From positions 1-64,000 of the forward strand of contig NZ_JAELTQ010000004.1 in the NCBI RefSeq assembly GCF_016428905.1: DNA of 64,000 bases. Direction: 5' to 3'. Below, piece by piece: positions 35,704-46,244 of the stretch; the first letter of the stretch is position 1, and each line of letters opens with the position of its first letter. This stretch comes from Dyella sp. ASV24 (lineage in GTDB: Bacteria > Pseudomonadota > Gammaproteobacteria > Xanthomonadales > Rhodanobacteraceae). The translations under genes and the position numbers were made by a program. Below the pieces are notes generated by a model. It searched no databases. It had not been told where the DNA came from and saw nothing but the letters and a program-made list of their open reading frames with translations.

Positions 35704-37359
35704 GTGGCACTGCTTGTCGACATCTTTGGTTACCTGAGCGTCATCCTGCATGGACTGGTGATCGTCGCCCAGTCCATGACACTGGGCGGCCTGCTTTTTC
35801 TTGTGTTCCTGCTGCACCCGCTGAGCTCACGACTGGTGCAGGGCGACGTGTTGGAACACCGCATCGTGCGCCTGACCCGCTGGAGCGCGTGGGGACTGGT
35901 GCTCGCCGAGCTGGCGACAGCGGCGCTGCAAGTATCGGTGCTGATGTCGACTGTCGACCTGCCCTTCGGCAACGTCATGCAAGCGTCGTTCGCCATGGCG
36001 GGCAGCATCAAGATCTTCTGCGCACTCGCCATCGCGCTTTGCCTGGGCCAACGCACCATGGCGAAGCCGCTTCCGCGCATGCTCTTGCTGTTGGTGGGTC
36101 TGATCGAACTGGCTGCCGCCACCGCCACCACGCATGCCTATGCACGCCTGGACGACAATGCGCTGCTGATGGTCGTAGAAGGTCTGCACCAGTTCGGCGC
36201 CGCGATCTGGATCGGCGCTATCCCCTGCTTCGTGGTTGTGCTGCGTCACCTGCAGGACACGGATGGCCTGAGCCTGGTCGGTTCTCGCTTCTCTCGCATG
36301 TCGATGATTGGCGTGGCCTGCATACTCCTGTCCGGCATCACCATGTGGATCTTCTACGTCGGTGACATCCAGGGCTTCTACGGCACCGCCTATGGCGTCA
36401 TGGTCGGCGCCAAGGTGGCTATGTTCATCGGCCTGCTAGGCCTGGGACTGGGCAACTTGTTGGTCACCGAGCGCCTGCGCAAAGGTGGCGATGCCTCCGT
36501 GACGCGCATGCGCCGCTTTGCCGAAGTGGAGATCGGCATTGGCTTCACGATCTTCTTCGCCGCAGCATCGTTGACGTCCGTACCACCTGCCGTCGACCTG
36601 ACCACCGACCGCGTGACACTGCACGAAATCGCCGTACGCAATGCACCGGCATGGCCGCGCCTGAGCTCGCCCGATCACGACACGCTAGCCATTTCGCAAC
36701 TGCAGACCCAACTGGACCAGGACGCCGCGCGCGATCATCAAGTGGCACAGTCCGCCACGACCCCTGGATCCGGCATCCTGCCGCCACGCAATGCTGAAGA
36801 CATCGCGTGGTCCGAGTACAACCATCATTGGGCTGGCATCTTCGTCCTGTTGATCGGCCTCCTTGCCCTGCTCAGTCGCGCCGGCATGCGCTGGGCGCGA
36901 CATTGGCCGTTGCTGTTCCTGCTCATGGCGGGCTTTCTGCTACTCCGATCCGACCCGGAGGTGTGGCCGCTGGGCCACGAGGGATGGTGGGTGGCATGGC
37001 GCGACGTGGAAGTAGCGCAGCACCGCTTCTTCGTACTGCTGATCATCCTGTTCGGCACGTTCGAATGGTCCGTGCGTACTGGCCGCCTGAAGAGCGAGCG
37101 CGCAGCGCTGGTCTTCCCCCTGCTGGTCGCGGTGGGTGGCGCCATGCTGCTCACGCACAGCCACCAGATTTCCAATGTGAAGGATCAGATGCTGATCGAA
37201 CTGACCCACACGCCGCTGGCACTGGCTGGCGTGGCCGCAGGTTGGTCACGGTGGCTGGAGTTGCGCCTGCCCGGTCGCGGCGGCCGCATTGCCGGTTACG
37301 TGTGGCCGGCGTGCTTCATGCTGATCGGGGTGATCCTGCTGTGGTATCGCGAGGCCTAA
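35704..37359 (+). CDS. copD: CopD family copper transport membrane protein
   Basis: The 551-residue multi-pass protein resembles CopD: LIELAAATATTHAYARLDDNALLMVVEGLHQFGAAIWIGAIPCF with conserved His, and later EYNHHWAGIFVLL and VGGAMLLTHSHQ with further His pairs. The first half is the CopD domain; the second half has its own helices and His motifs. It likely imports or handles copper with CopC. GTG at 35704 follows a GGGGG ribosome-binding site. Its stop codon sits in the loop of a strong hairpin shared with ispA. Confidence 0.82.
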   Translation: MALLVDIFGYLSVILHGLVIVAQSMTLGGLLFLVFLLHPLSSRLVQGDVLEHRIVRLTRWSAWGLVLAELATAALQVSVLMSTVDLPFGNVMQASFAMAGSIKIFCALAIALCLGQRTMAKPLPRMLLLLVGLIELAAATATTHAYARLDDNALLMVVEGLHQFGAAIWIGAIPCFVVVLRHLQDTDGLSLVGSRFSRMSMIGVACILLSGITMWIFYVGDIQGFYGTAYGVMVGAKVAMFIGLLGLGLGNLLVTERLRKGGDASVTRMRRFAEVEIGIGFTIFFAAASLTSVPPAVDLTTDRVTLHEIAVRNAPAWPRLSSPDHDTLAISQLQTQLDQDAARDHQVAQSATTPGSGILPPRNAEDIAWSEYNHHWAGIFVLLIGLLALLSRAGMRWARHWPLLFLLMAGFLLLRSDPEVWPLGHEGWWVAWRDVEVAQHRFFVLLIILFGTFEWSVRTGRLKSERAALVFPLLVAVGGAMLLTHSHQISNVKDQMLIELTHTPLALAGVAAGWSRWLELRLPGRGGRIAGYVWPACFMLIGVILLWYREA

Positions 37360-37373
37360 TCGCGATACCACAG
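37339..37373. terminator. Bidirectional hairpin between copD and ispA
   Basis: CTGTGGTATCGCG and CGCGATACCACAG form a perfect 13-bp stem with a 9-base loop that contains the copD stop codon. The ispA stop begins 11 bp further on. There is no T-tract on either side, so it may slow or block readthrough in both directions rather than be a classical intrinsic terminator. Confidence 0.6.
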
Positions 37374-37383
37374 GCGCATGCCA

Positions 37384-38322
37384 TCAACGCACGCGATGCA
37401 CGACCATATCGGCCAGCCCATGCAAATGAGCGGCCTGCTCACCGAGTGGCGCCAGCGCCGACCGTGCACGCTCGCCCAGCTCTTCTGCCAACTTGCGCGA
37501 CGCATCCAGGCCGAGCAGCGACACATAGGTTGGCTTGTTGTCTTGCGCATCCTTGCCCGGCGTTTTGCCCAGCGTTGCTGCGTCGGTAGTCACATCCAGA
37601 ATGTCGTCAACCACCTGAAACGCGAGCCCAACGGCGCGCTGGTAGCCATCCAGCGCCGCATGGAGTTCGGGTGACATGACCGATGCGCCGCAATGCGCGC
37701 CCATGAATACCGACGCCCGCAGCAAAGCGCCCGTCTTCAGGCGATGCATCTGCTCGAGCTGGTCACGCGACAGCACATGCCCCACGCTTTCCAGGTCGAT
37801 CGCCTGCCCGCCCACCATGCCTTGCGAACTGCTGGCGGCCGCAAGCTCTTTCAGCAGCGCCACACGCTGCGTCGCGCTGGCTGGCATGTCACCGATCACG
37901 GCGAAAGCCTGGGCCTGCAGACCATCGCCGACGAGGATCGCCATCGCTTCGCCGTAGCGCACGTGTACGGTCGGTTGCCCACGCCGGAGCAGATCGTTAT
38001 CCATCGCGGGAAGATCGTCGTGCACCAGAGAGTACGCGTGGATCATCTCGATGGCGCTGGCGGCGCCGTCGAGGGTCGCCGGGTCGGCATCCACCAGCTC
38101 ACCCGCTGCATGGCAAAGCAGCGCGCGCAGCCGCTTGCCGCCACCGAGCGTGGCGTAACGCATGCCGTCATGCAGTGTCGCCGGTACGGTATCGACCGTC
38201 GGCAGGTAGTGCTCCAGTGCCCGCTCGGTGCGTTGCAGGATCCGTGGCATCCAGGTTTCCAGCGGCTCGGCGTGTGCCGGCGCACCGGACGAAGCAGGCC
38301 ACAGTTGAATCACTTCACTCAC
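37384..38322 (-). CDS. ispA: Farnesyl diphosphate synthase
   Basis: The 312-residue trans-prenyl synthase makes FPP, the substrate of squalene synthase. GGGKRLRALL, the first Asp-rich motif DDLPAMDND with the two-residue insert typical of bacterial FPP synthases, GQAIDLES, and the second motif FQVVDDILD are all present. It is last in the leftward dxs-ispH-dxr-ispA group (20 bp after dxr) and convergent with copD. Confidence 0.95.
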   Translation of the reverse strand: MSEVIQLWPASSGAPAHAEPLETWMPRILQRTERALEHYLPTVDTVPATLHDGMRYATLGGGKRLRALLCHAAGELVDADPATLDGAASAIEMIHAYSLVHDDLPAMDNDLLRRGQPTVHVRYGEAMAILVGDGLQAQAFAVIGDMPASATQRVALLKELAAASSSQGMVGGQAIDLESVGHVLSRDQLEQMHRLKTGALLRASVFMGAHCGASVMSPELHAALDGYQRAVGLAFQVVDDILDVTTDAATLGKTPGKDAQDNKPTYVSLLGLDASRKLAEELGERARSALAPLGEQAAHLHGLADMVVHRVR

Positions 38323-38342
38323 GCACTCGTCTCCGCATTACA

Positions 38343-39551
38343 TCAATGAATGGTCGCCACGACAGCGCGCGGCGCCGATAGCCTGGTAATAATCTGGTGA
38401 GCCGTCGCACGCGCCTGCTCGTCGGCGGCAAGGATATCGTCCAGTTGCGCCGTGACAGCCAGTGCCGGCAACTGATTGAGCGTGCGCTCCACCACCCGTG
38501 CGATGTCGGTGAAACGGATCTGTCCGCGCAGAAACGCGTCCACCGCGATCTCATTGGCGGCGTTCAAGGTTACGCTGGCGCGGCAACCGTCACGCAATAC
38601 CTGCAGACCGAGCCGCAGGCACGGAAACCGCGCCAGATCCGGTGCGTGAAAACTCAGACTGGACATGCGCGTGAGGTCCAAGGGCGCTACGCCCGAGTCG
38701 ATACGATCCGGATGCGCCATGGCATGCGCTATCGGCGTGCGCATATCCGGGTTACCCAGTTGCGCAAGCACGGATTGATCGGCGTAAGCCACCATCGAGT
38801 GGATCACGCTCTGCGGGTGGATCAGCACCTCAATGCGCTCCGCCGGCATATCGAACAGCCAGCGCGCCTCGATGACTTCCAGCCCCTTGTTCATCATGGT
38901 GGCCGAGTCGACCGAGATCTTGCGCCCCATCACCCAGTTCGGATGCTTGCAGGCTTGGTCGGGCGTCACGTCATCCAGCGTATCCAGCTCACGCTGCAGG
39001 AACGGACCGCCCGAGGCCGTCAGGATCAGGCGCTCGACGCCCGCGCCGGTACAAGAGCCTGTAGCTAGACACTGAAAGATGGCGTTGTGCTCGCTGTCCA
39101 ATGGCAACAGCGTAGCGTCATGCTCAGCTACGGCGCGCATGAACAAGGCCCCAGACATCACCAAGGCTTCTTTGTTGGCCAGCAAGATCTTCTTGCCGGC
39201 GCGCGCTGCGGCCAGCGACGAAGCAAGCCCCGCTGCGCCGACGATGGCCGCCACCACGGTATCGCATGCCGCTGCGCTGGCCACCGCGATCAATGCCTGC
39301 GGACCGTAAGCCACCTCGGTGGACAAACGAGCCGCGCGAAGCTTCTGTTCCAGTTCCGCAGCGCCTTCGGCATCACCCACCACAACGACTTCCGGCAGAA
39401 ACGCGCGGCACTGTTCAAACAACCGATCGATCTGGCGATGCGCTGTCAGCGCGAACACGCGGAAACGATCCGGGTGGCGTGCCACCACATCCAGCGTGCT
39501 GGTGCCGATGGAGCCGGTGGAACCAAGAATAGTCAGGCGCTGCACGTTCAT
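38343..39551 (-). CDS. dxr: 1-deoxy-D-xylulose 5-phosphate reductoisomerase
   Basis: Dxr (IspC) converts DXP to MEP with NADPH. The 402-residue protein begins [23 protein letters not shown]. It has [24 protein letters not shown] with metal-binding acids, LTASGGPF and the [16 protein letters not shown] segment. The ATG overlaps the ispH stop by four bases, so earlier in-frame starts are excluded. In many Xanthomonadales dxr lies beside cdsA and bamA. Here it is in an isoprenoid operon, so a second genomic copy is possible. Confidence 0.95.
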   Translation of the reverse strand: MNVQRLTILGSTGSIGTSTLDVVARHPDRFRVFALTAHRQIDRLFEQCRAFLPEVVVVGDAEGAAELEQKLRAARLSTEVAYGPQALIAVASAAACDTVVAAIVGAAGLASSLAAARAGKKILLANKEALVMSGALFMRAVAEHDATLLPLDSEHNAIFQCLATGSCTGAGVERLILTASGGPFLQRELDTLDDVTPDQACKHPNWVMGRKISVDSATMMNKGLEVIEARWLFDMPAERIEVLIHPQSVIHSMVAYADQSVLAQLGNPDMRTPIAHAMAHPDRIDSGVAPLDLTRMSSLSFHAPDLARFPCLRLGLQVLRDGCRASVTLNAANEIAVDAFLRGQIRFTDIARVVERTLNQLPALAVTAQLDDILAADEQARATAHQIITRLSAPRAVVATIH

Positions 39552-40477
39552 GACACGGCCTCCAACACCACAGGGAGAGGAAACACCGCGCGCTCGCGGC
39601 GTCCTTCCATGGTGACCAGCTCCACCGGAGCCAGTTGCCGCAAGGCACGAAGTACATCGTCGACGGACGCCTCCGGTGCCGACGCACCCGCCGTGAGCCC
39701 GACAGTGCGCGCATCGGCCACCCATGCCTGCTGCAGTTCGCCACCGTCGGCAAGCAGATAGCTGGGCACGCCCAGCTCTTCGGCGATCTCCTGCAGTCGG
39801 CGCGAATTCGAACTGTTCGGCGAGCCAACCACCAGCATCACATCCACCTGCCCCGCCAGTTCGCGCACTGCGCTTTGACGGTTCTGGGTGGCGTAGCAAA
39901 TGTCGCCCGTGCTTGGGCCCGACAGGTTGGTGAAGCGCCGGCGCAGCACATCGATAATGCGCCGCGTGTCATCAACGCTCAACGTGGTTTGCGAGACGTA
40001 GGCGAGCGGAGCGTCCACAGGAAAGTCGAGCGCCTCAGCTTCCCCCACGTCCTGCACCAACACGACTGGCCCGGGAATCTGATCCAGCGTACCCACTACT
40101 TCGGGATGACCGGCGTGTCCGATCAACACCACCGTGCGCCCTTCCTGCGCGTAGCGCTGGCCCTGGTTATGCACCTTGGTTACCAACGGACAGGTCGCGT
40201 CCAGCACTTGCAATCCGCGTCGCTCGGCCAAGGCCTCGACAGAGCGGCCGACGCCATGCGCACTGAAAATGGCATGTGCGCCTTCCGGCACCCCGGCCAG
40301 ATCATCGACAAAGATCGCGCCCTTGGAACGCAAGTCGTCGACCACATGCCGGTTGTGCACGATCTCGTGATGTACGTACACAGGAGCGCCATAGCGCTGC
40401 AAGGCGCGCTCGACGATTTCAATGGCGCGAACTACGCCCGCACAGAAACCGCGTGGCTGGGCAAGAATCACTTTCAT
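39548..40477 (-). CDS. ispH: 4-hydroxy-3-methylbut-2-enyl diphosphate reductase
   Basis: IspH is the last MEP-pathway enzyme and yields IPP and DMAPP. The 309-residue protein has the three cluster cysteines in QPRGFCAGV (Cys12), LDATCPLV and [10 protein letters not shown]. The substrate-binding [10 protein letters not shown] motif is present too. It overlaps dxs at its start and dxr at its end by four bases each. A ferredoxin and ferredoxin reductase that could supply its electrons (fdxA, fpr) are also in the window. Confidence 0.96.
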   Translation of the reverse strand: MKVILAQPRGFCAGVVRAIEIVERALQRYGAPVYVHHEIVHNRHVVDDLRSKGAIFVDDLAGVPEGAHAIFSAHGVGRSVEALAERRGLQVLDATCPLVTKVHNQGQRYAQEGRTVVLIGHAGHPEVVGTLDQIPGPVVLVQDVGEAEALDFPVDAPLAYVSQTTLSVDDTRRIIDVLRRRFTNLSGPSTGDICYATQNRQSAVRELAGQVDVMLVVGSPNSSNSRRLQEIAEELGVPSYLLADGGELQQAWVADARTVGLTAGASAPEASVDDVLRALRQLAPVELVTMEGRRERAVFPLPVVLEAVS

Positions 40478-42390
40478 GGAGAACGAGCCTCCCGCGCCAC
40501 GGCGCAGCTTGGCTTGATAGCCAGCACCCGGTCGGTGAAACGCTGAATGGAAGCACGGATGCCTTCCGCATCCAGCCCGTAGTGATTGAGCAATGTAGCC
40601 GGATCGCCGTGTTCGACGAATTCATCCGGCAGACCCAGGCGAAGTACCGGCACCACCGTACCCGTATCGGACAAGCATTCGATGCAGGCCGACCCGGCGC
40701 CGCCCTGCAGACACCCCTCTTCCACGGTCACCACCGCATCGTGCGTCTGAGCCAACTGCCGCACCAGCGCCTCGTCCAGTGGCTTGACGAAACGCATGTT
40801 GGCAACGGTCGCATCGAGTGCCTCGGCGGCGGCAAGGCTGGGTGCCACCATCGAACCGAAGGCGAGGATAGCTACGCGCTGGCCTGATGCTTTTCCGCTG
40901 TGCCGCCGTAGCTCGCCCTTGCCGATAGGCAACACGCTCATCGCCTCTTCGGTAGCCACGCCCGGTCCGGTACCGCGCGGATAGCGCACCGCGCATGGCG
41001 CATCGTGATTCACGGCGGTATGCAGCATTTGCCGGCATTCGTTTTCGTCCGACGCCGCCATCACCACCATGTTGGGAATGCAGCGCAGATAAGCCAGGTC
41101 GAAAGCACCCATGTGCGTGGCGCCGTCCGCGCCAACAATACCGGCGCGATCGATCGCAAAAGCCACCGGCAAGTTCTGCAACGCCACGTCGTGAATCAGC
41201 TGATCATAGCCACGCTGCAGGAAGGTGGAATAGATCGCCACCACGGGTCGCAGCCCTTCCGTCGCCAGACCTGCCGCGAATGTCACCGCATGCTGCTCGG
41301 CGATGGCGACGTCGAAATAGCGGTCCGGAAAGCGCTTCTCGAACTCGACCAGCCCGGAGCCTTCCCGCATGGCGGGTGTAATACCGACGATGCGCGGATC
41401 CTGCGCTGCCTCGTCGCACAACCATTCGGAGAACACTTGCGTGTAGCTCTTGCGCGCCGCCTTGGCAGACGAGACCAGGCCGATCTTGGGATCGAACTTA
41501 CCGGGGCCGTGATATTGGATGGGATCGGCCTCGGCCAATTTGTAGCCGTGCCCTTTCTGCGTGATGACATGCAGAAACTGCGGGCCACGCAACGTCTTGA
41601 TGTTCTGCAGCGCAGGAATCAGCACATCCAGATCATGGCCGTCGATCGGCCCGGTGTAATTGAAACCAAATTCCTCGAACAAAGGCGACGGCACCACCAT
41701 GCCCTTCATCTGCGACTCCAGCCGCGATGCCAGGTGGCTGATCGGCGGAATGGGCCGCAAGGCGTAATGCACGCCCCGCCGCGCATGCTGATAGAAGCGA
41801 CCGGAAATCAGCCGGCCGAAGCAATAACGCAACGCGCCCACCGGGGGCGAGATGGACATGTCGTTGTCGTTGAGCACCACCAGCAGGGGCAGATCTTCCG
41901 CCACGCCCGCGTTGTTCATCGCCTCGAACGCCATGCCCGCACTGAGCGCGCCGTCACCAATCACCGCGATGCTATGGCGCGTATCGCCCAGGATGCGCGC
42001 GCCGTGCGCCATACCCAGCGCCGCCGAAATGGACGTACTGGAATGCGCCGTGCCGAAGGTGTCGTACTCCGACTCGCTACGCCGCGGGAATCCGGAGATG
42101 CCATCAAGCTGTCGGATGCCGGCCATTGCCTCGCGACGGCCAGTGAGAATCTTGTGCGGATAGGACTGGTGGCCGACGTCCCACACCAAGCGGTCACCCG
42201 GCGTATCGAACACGTAGTGGAGCGCAATGCTCAGCTCGACGCTGCCGAGGTTGGAGGACAAGTGCCCGCCCGTGCGGGAGACGCTCTCCAAGATGAATGC
42301 GCGCAACTCGCTCGCCAACTGGTGAAGCGCCGGCATGTCCAGCTCGCGTAATTGCGCCGGTGAATCGACGGTTTGTAGCAGTTCGTACAC
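40474..42390 (-). CDS. dxs: 1-deoxy-D-xylulose-5-phosphate synthase
   Basis: The 638-residue thiamine-diphosphate enzyme makes DXP from pyruvate and glyceraldehyde 3-phosphate. It shows [38 protein letters not shown] and the ThDP site [19 protein letters not shown] followed by [15 protein letters not shown]. The second domain has [29 protein letters not shown], and [16 protein letters not shown] comes next. It is the promoter-proximal gene of dxs-ispH-dxr-ispA, preceded by about 150 bp up to the fpr gene. Confidence 0.97.
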   Translation of the reverse strand: MYELLQTVDSPAQLRELDMPALHQLASELRAFILESVSRTGGHLSSNLGSVELSIALHYVFDTPGDRLVWDVGHQSYPHKILTGRREAMAGIRQLDGISGFPRRSESEYDTFGTAHSSTSISAALGMAHGARILGDTRHSIAVIGDGALSAGMAFEAMNNAGVAEDLPLLVVLNDNDMSISPPVGALRYCFGRLISGRFYQHARRGVHYALRPIPPISHLASRLESQMKGMVVPSPLFEEFGFNYTGPIDGHDLDVLIPALQNIKTLRGPQFLHVITQKGHGYKLAEADPIQYHGPGKFDPKIGLVSSAKAARKSYTQVFSEWLCDEAAQDPRIVGITPAMREGSGLVEFEKRFPDRYFDVAIAEQHAVTFAAGLATEGLRPVVAIYSTFLQRGYDQLIHDVALQNLPVAFAIDRAGIVGADGATHMGAFDLAYLRCIPNMVVMAASDENECRQMLHTAVNHDAPCAVRYPRGTGPGVATEEAMSVLPIGKGELRRHSGKASGQRVAILAFGSMVAPSLAAAEALDATVANMRFVKPLDEALVRQLAQTHDAVVTVEEGCLQGGAGSACIECLSDTGTVVPVLRLGLPDEFVEHGDPATLLNHYGLDAEGIRASIQRFTDRVLAIKPSCAVAREARSP

Positions 42391-42542
42391 GACGGACTCT
42401 CCTCGGGGCTTTCGGAGTCTCTATCTAGACGTTTTTAACCAAGCAACCGTGTCTGCCACACCGGCAACAACACCGCTTGAACACCATCGGGCGCTGCCTG
42501 CGACGGCACCGCCACGCCATACTGCATCCTGCTTACCTGCAT

Positions 42543-43319
42543 TCACCTTTCGACGAATGCACGCTCGATCACATAGTCACCCGGCTCTCGTGTGCGCGGT
42601 GAAACCTGGAAACCGCGACCGTCCAACAAGGCACTCGTGTCATCCAGCATCGCCTGGCTGCCGCACAACATCACCCGATCCGTTTCCGGATTCAGCGGCG
42701 GCAGGCCCGCGGCATCGCTCATGCGCTCGTCGACAATCGCATCCGTAAGACGCCCACGATGGTGAAATGGTTCACGCGTAACGCTGGGGTAATAGACCAG
42801 CTTGTCGCGCACCAGGTCGCCAAGGTAGGGATGGCCCGGAAGTTCGTGCTCCAGATACTCCGCGAACACCAGGTCGCTGATCCGGCGCACGCCGTGCGCC
42901 AGCACGATCTTGTCGAAGCGTTCGTAAGTTTCCGGATCACGCACGATGCTCAGAAACGGCGCCAAGCCCGTTCCCGTGCCGAGCAGGTACAGGTGCTTGC
43001 CTGGGCGCAAATCGTTCAGCACCAGTGTGCCGGTCGGCTTGCGGCTGACGATGATCGGGTCGCCCGGCTTGAGGTGCTGCAATCGTGACGTCAGTGGCCC
43101 ATCCGGCACTTTGATGCTGACGAATTCGAGGTGTTCCTCGTGGTTGGCGCTGGCGATCGAGTACGCGCGCATCAGCGGCTTACCCTCTACCTCCAGCCCA
43201 AGCATCACGAAATGGCCGCTATCGAACCGGAAGCCCGGATCACGCGTGGTCCGGAAGCTGAAAAGGCTATCGTTCCAGTGATGAACGTCGATCACGTACT
43301 CCGTCGCCAATGCCACCAT
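42543..43319 (-). CDS. fpr: Ferredoxin-NADP reductase, Fpr type
   Basis: The 258-residue flavoprotein contains the FAD motif RAYSIASANHEEHLEFVSIKVPDGPLTSRL (in pieces), the NADP-binding LYLLGTGTGLAPFLSIVRDP, and ends IERAFVER, the C-terminal pattern of the Azotobacter-type subclass. It exchanges electrons between NADPH and ferredoxin, and FdxA (11970-12293) belongs to the partner family. The ATG at 43319 begins the family domain; upstream in-frame residues are not Fpr-like. It sits between dxs and ahpC. Confidence 0.9.
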   Translation of the reverse strand: MVALATEYVIDVHHWNDSLFSFRTTRDPGFRFDSGHFVMLGLEVEGKPLMRAYSIASANHEEHLEFVSIKVPDGPLTSRLQHLKPGDPIIVSRKPTGTLVLNDLRPGKHLYLLGTGTGLAPFLSIVRDPETYERFDKIVLAHGVRRISDLVFAEYLEHELPGHPYLGDLVRDKLVYYPSVTREPFHHRGRLTDAIVDERMSDAAGLPPLNPETDRVMLCGSQAMLDDTSALLDGRGFQVSPRTREPGDYVIERAFVER

Positions 43320-43864
43320 CACAGCCACCGTTGCCAAGTGAATAGTTGCTTGCAAGCGACCAGACCATCCGACGCGCATCACAGGTCTGGCTGGCGTCGC
43401 ATGGCTTGACCGTAAGTGTCTAGGTACAAGTACGGACAGGTCGAAGTCAATCCTGCGCCGTGGTCTCTTTCGTCTATTGCACAATCCGCGCAACGTCCTT
43501 GCACAAACATGCAAATCGTCACGCATCGATCACATTCTGCCTGCTAGCCGAAACATGCTCTGTTCGGCTGTCGCACGGATGCCATGCGAGCCCGTTTCCA
43601 TGCGTGCATACACATCGTTCCGCGGAGTAAATCGCGCTCGAAAGAACCGGTACGGAACGTCGCGCCGGGTTGCGTCGTCGACACAGCGCCACCAGATCAA
43701 AGGTGTAATGGGCATTCGTCGCCTCAAGGCGACAGGCAGGCCGCCCCAGAGATGGTCGTCCATAGCCACCATCAATGACCATCATCCCAACTATCAATTA
43801 GACCTATGGTCATCCATCCCGTATTCTTAGGTTTCTACCCACCACAACCAACGGAAAAACAACG
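43320..43864. promoter_or_regulatory. Divergent fpr/ahpC control region
   Basis: About 545 bp without a gene I can support. Just upstream of ahpC, four tetranucleotides spaced 11 bp apart (ATAG at 43762, CAAT at 43773, ATCC at 43784, CAAT at 43795) loosely follow the OxyR pattern ATAG-N7-CTAT-N7-ATAG-N7-CTAT (12 of 16 positions). A TATTCT at 43822 could be the ahpC -10. OxyR control of ahpC is common; the site here is imperfect. Several ATG-initiated frames in this region translate to unrecognisable sequence. Confidence 0.35.
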
Positions 43865-44428
43865 ATGTCGTTGATCAATACCGAAATCAAAGCGTTCAAG
43901 GCCAGTGCTTTCAAGGACGGCCAGTTCATCGATGTGACCGATGCCTCGCTGAAGGGCAAGTGGTCCGTGGTGGTGTTCTACCCCGCTGACTTCACCTTCG
44001 TCTGCCCGACCGAGCTGGAAGACCTGGCCGATCATTACGAGCAGTTCCAGAAGCTGGGCGTCGAGATCTATGGCGTGTCGACCGACACCCATTTCGCCCA
44101 CAAGGCATGGCACGACACGTCGGATGCGATCAAGAAGGTCAAGTACACCCTGATCGGCGATCCGACCGGCACCATCACCCGCAACTTCGACGTGATGATC
44201 GAAGAAGAAGGCCTGGCGCTGCGCGGCACCTTCCTGATCAACCCGGAAGGCCAGATCAAGCTGTGCGAAATCCACGACAACGGCATCGGCCGCTCGGCTG
44301 CCGAGCTGCTGCGCAAGGTCAAGGCTGCTCAGTACGTCGCTTCCCACCCGGGTGAAGTGTGCCCGGCCAAGTGGCAGGAAGGCGACAAGACGCTGAAGCC
44401 GTCGCTCAGCCTTGTCGGCAAGATCTAA
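43865..44428 (+). CDS. ahpC: Alkyl hydroperoxide reductase AhpC (peroxiredoxin)
   Basis: The 187-residue typical 2-Cys peroxiredoxin has the peroxidatic site [21 protein letters not shown] (peroxidatic Cys in VCP) and the resolving Cys in [20 protein letters not shown]. It reduces hydrogen peroxide and organic hydroperoxides using AhpF, encoded next. The length equals that of enterobacterial AhpC. It is likely a strongly expressed stress gene. Confidence 0.98.
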   Translation: MSLINTEIKAFKASAFKDGQFIDVTDASLKGKWSVVVFYPADFTFVCPTELEDLADHYEQFQKLGVEIYGVSTDTHFAHKAWHDTSDAIKKVKYTLIGDPTGTITRNFDVMIEEEGLALRGTFLINPEGQIKLCEIHDNGIGRSAAELLRKVKAAQYVASHPGEVCPAKWQEGDKTLKPSLSLVGKI

Positions 44429-44451
44429 GTTAGACCCTGTAGCACTGTGTT

Positions 44452-44499
44452 GCGGCCCGCTGCATCGGGCCGCACCGGACCCGGCGTCCTGCCGGGTCC
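44452..44499 (+). terminator. Tandem hairpins between ahpC and ahpF
   Basis: Two strong stems follow ahpC: GCGGCCC/GGGCCGC (44452-44473) and GGACCCGGC/GCCGGGTCC with a 5-base loop (44477-44499), then TTCTTCC. They would stop most transcripts after ahpC or protect its 3' end, giving more AhpC than AhpF, the usual stoichiometry. The effect is inferred. Confidence 0.65.
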
Positions 44500-44585
44500 T
44501 TCTTCCAAAGTCAAAAGCACGCACAACGCCCGGCCAAGGCCAGGGTGCTGGCAACGCTCACCCCGAATAAACGACGGAGTCACCC

Positions 44586-46175
44586 ATGCTGGATGCCGAT
44601 CTGAAGTCCCAACTGCAGGCCTACCTCGAGAAGGTCGTACACCCGATCGAGCTCCTGGCCTCCCTCGACCACAGCGAGAAGTCGCAGGAACTCAAGGGCC
44701 TGCTGGAAGATATCGCCCCGCTGTCGGACAAGATCTCGCTGCGCCTCGATGGCACGGCCGTACGCAAGCCGTCGTTCGCCATCAACCGCCTCGGCACCGA
44801 GGTCGGCGTGAGCTTCGCGGGCATCCCGATGGGCCATGAGTTCACCTCACTGGTGCTGGCGCTGCTGCAGGTGGGCGGTCACCCATCCAAGGCTTCGCAG
44901 GACGTCATCGAACAGGTGCGCAACCTCGACGGCGAATATCGCTTCGAGACGTTCATGTCGCTGTCCTGCCACAGCTGCCCGGACACCGTGCAGGCGCTGA
45001 ACCTGATGAGCGTGCTCAACCCGAACATCTCGCACGTTGCTGTCGACGGCGCGCTGTTCCAGGACGAAGTGAACGAGCGCCAGGTGATGGCCGTTCCCAC
45101 CGTGTTCCTCAACGGCGAGTTCTTCGACACCGGCCGCATGGAAATCGAGCAGATAGCCGCACGCCTGGACACCAACGCCCATGAGCGCGCAGCCGAGCGG
45201 TTGAACGCCAAGGCACCATTCGAGGTGCTGGTGGTGGGTGGCGGTCCGGCGGGTGCAGCGGCTGCCATCTACGCAGCGCGTAAGGGTATCCGCACTGGCG
45301 TGGCAGCCGAGCGTTTTGGTGGGCAGGTGCTGGACACCATGGCCATCGAGAACTTTATTTCCGTGTCCTATACCGAGGGCCCGAAGCTTGCGGCTTCGCT
45401 GGAACAGCACGTACACGAGTACGACGTGGACGTGATGAACCTGCAGCGCGCCGAGCAACTGATCCCCGCTACCACCGAAGGCGGCCTGCATGAAGTGCGC
45501 CTTTCCAACGGCGCCACGCTGAAGGCCAAGACGGTGATCCTTTCGACCGGCGCCCGCTGGCGCAACATGAACGTTCCGGGCGAGCAGGAATACCGCAACA
45601 AGGGCGTGACCTACTGCCCGCACTGCGATGGCCCGTTGTTCAAGGGCAAGCGCGTGGCGGTGATTGGCGGCGGCAACTCCGGTGTGGAAGCCGCCATTGA
45701 CCTGGCTGGCATCGTAGGCCACGTCACGCTGCTCGAATTCGACAGCAAGCTGCGCGCGGACGACGTTCTGCAGCGCAAGCTGCGCAGTCTGCCCAACGTG
45801 GACATCATCGTGAGTGCGCAGACCACCGAGGTGACGGGCGATGGCCAGAAGGTGACGGGCCTCAACTACACCGACCGCGCTGGTGGCCAGAATCATCGCG
45901 TGGCGCTCGAAGGCGTGTTCGTGCAGATCGGCCTGCTACCCAACACCGATTGGCTGAAGGGCACGATCAAGCTGTCGCCGCGCCACGAGATCGAAGTCGA
46001 CGCACGCGGCGAGACCTCAGTGCCAGGCGTATTCGCAGCCGGCGACGTCACCACCGTGCCGTACAAGCAGATCGTCATTGCGATGGGTGAAGGCGCCAAG
46101 GCATCGCTGAGCGCCTTCGACTACCTGATCCGCCTGCCGGTAGATGAGCCGGAGCAGGAAACCGTCGCCGCCTGA
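44586..46175 (+). CDS. ahpF: Alkyl hydroperoxide reductase subunit F
   Basis: The 529-residue flavoprotein disulfide reductase has an N-terminal double-thioredoxin-fold domain with redox motif SCHSCPD, and a C-terminal thioredoxin-reductase-like part. [19 protein letters not shown] binds FAD, the active disulfide is in TYCPHCDGP, and [17 protein letters not shown] binds NADH. It reduces AhpC. ATG at 44586 follows ACGGAGTCACCC. A strong intrinsic terminator lies just downstream. Confidence 0.98.
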   Translation: MLDADLKSQLQAYLEKVVHPIELLASLDHSEKSQELKGLLEDIAPLSDKISLRLDGTAVRKPSFAINRLGTEVGVSFAGIPMGHEFTSLVLALLQVGGHPSKASQDVIEQVRNLDGEYRFETFMSLSCHSCPDTVQALNLMSVLNPNISHVAVDGALFQDEVNERQVMAVPTVFLNGEFFDTGRMEIEQIAARLDTNAHERAAERLNAKAPFEVLVVGGGPAGAAAAIYAARKGIRTGVAAERFGGQVLDTMAIENFISVSYTEGPKLAASLEQHVHEYDVDVMNLQRAEQLIPATTEGGLHEVRLSNGATLKAKTVILSTGARWRNMNVPGEQEYRNKGVTYCPHCDGPLFKGKRVAVIGGGNSGVEAAIDLAGIVGHVTLLEFDSKLRADDVLQRKLRSLPNVDIIVSAQTTEVTGDGQKVTGLNYTDRAGGQNHRVALEGVFVQIGLLPNTDWLKGTIKLSPRHEIEVDARGETSVPGVFAAGDVTTVPYKQIVIAMGEGAKASLSAFDYLIRLPVDEPEQETVAA

Positions 46176-46190
46176 CAACATCGTTCCAAC

Positions 46191-46244
46191 GCCCGGTCCC
46201 GCGCAGCCGCTCCCCTCACGGCTCGCAGGGCCGGGCTTTTTTTT
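46191..46244 (+). terminator. Rho-independent terminator after ahpF
   Basis: GCCCGGTCC (46191-46199) pairs with GGGCCGGGC (46228-46236). Inner helices GCG/CGC and AGCCG/CGGCT add to the stem, and a run of eight T follows (46237-46244). It is a textbook intrinsic terminator. From here to the next start at 46518 I see no gene. Confidence 0.9.

Noticed and set aside
41005-42351. 448-codon open frame on the plus strand opposite dxs
   Set aside because: Dxs is complete and has all its catalytic motifs; the antisense translation resembles no protein family.
43477-43830. Possible small gene between fpr and ahpC
   Set aside because: The translation has no domain or consistent codon pattern, and it covers the likely ahpC promoter.
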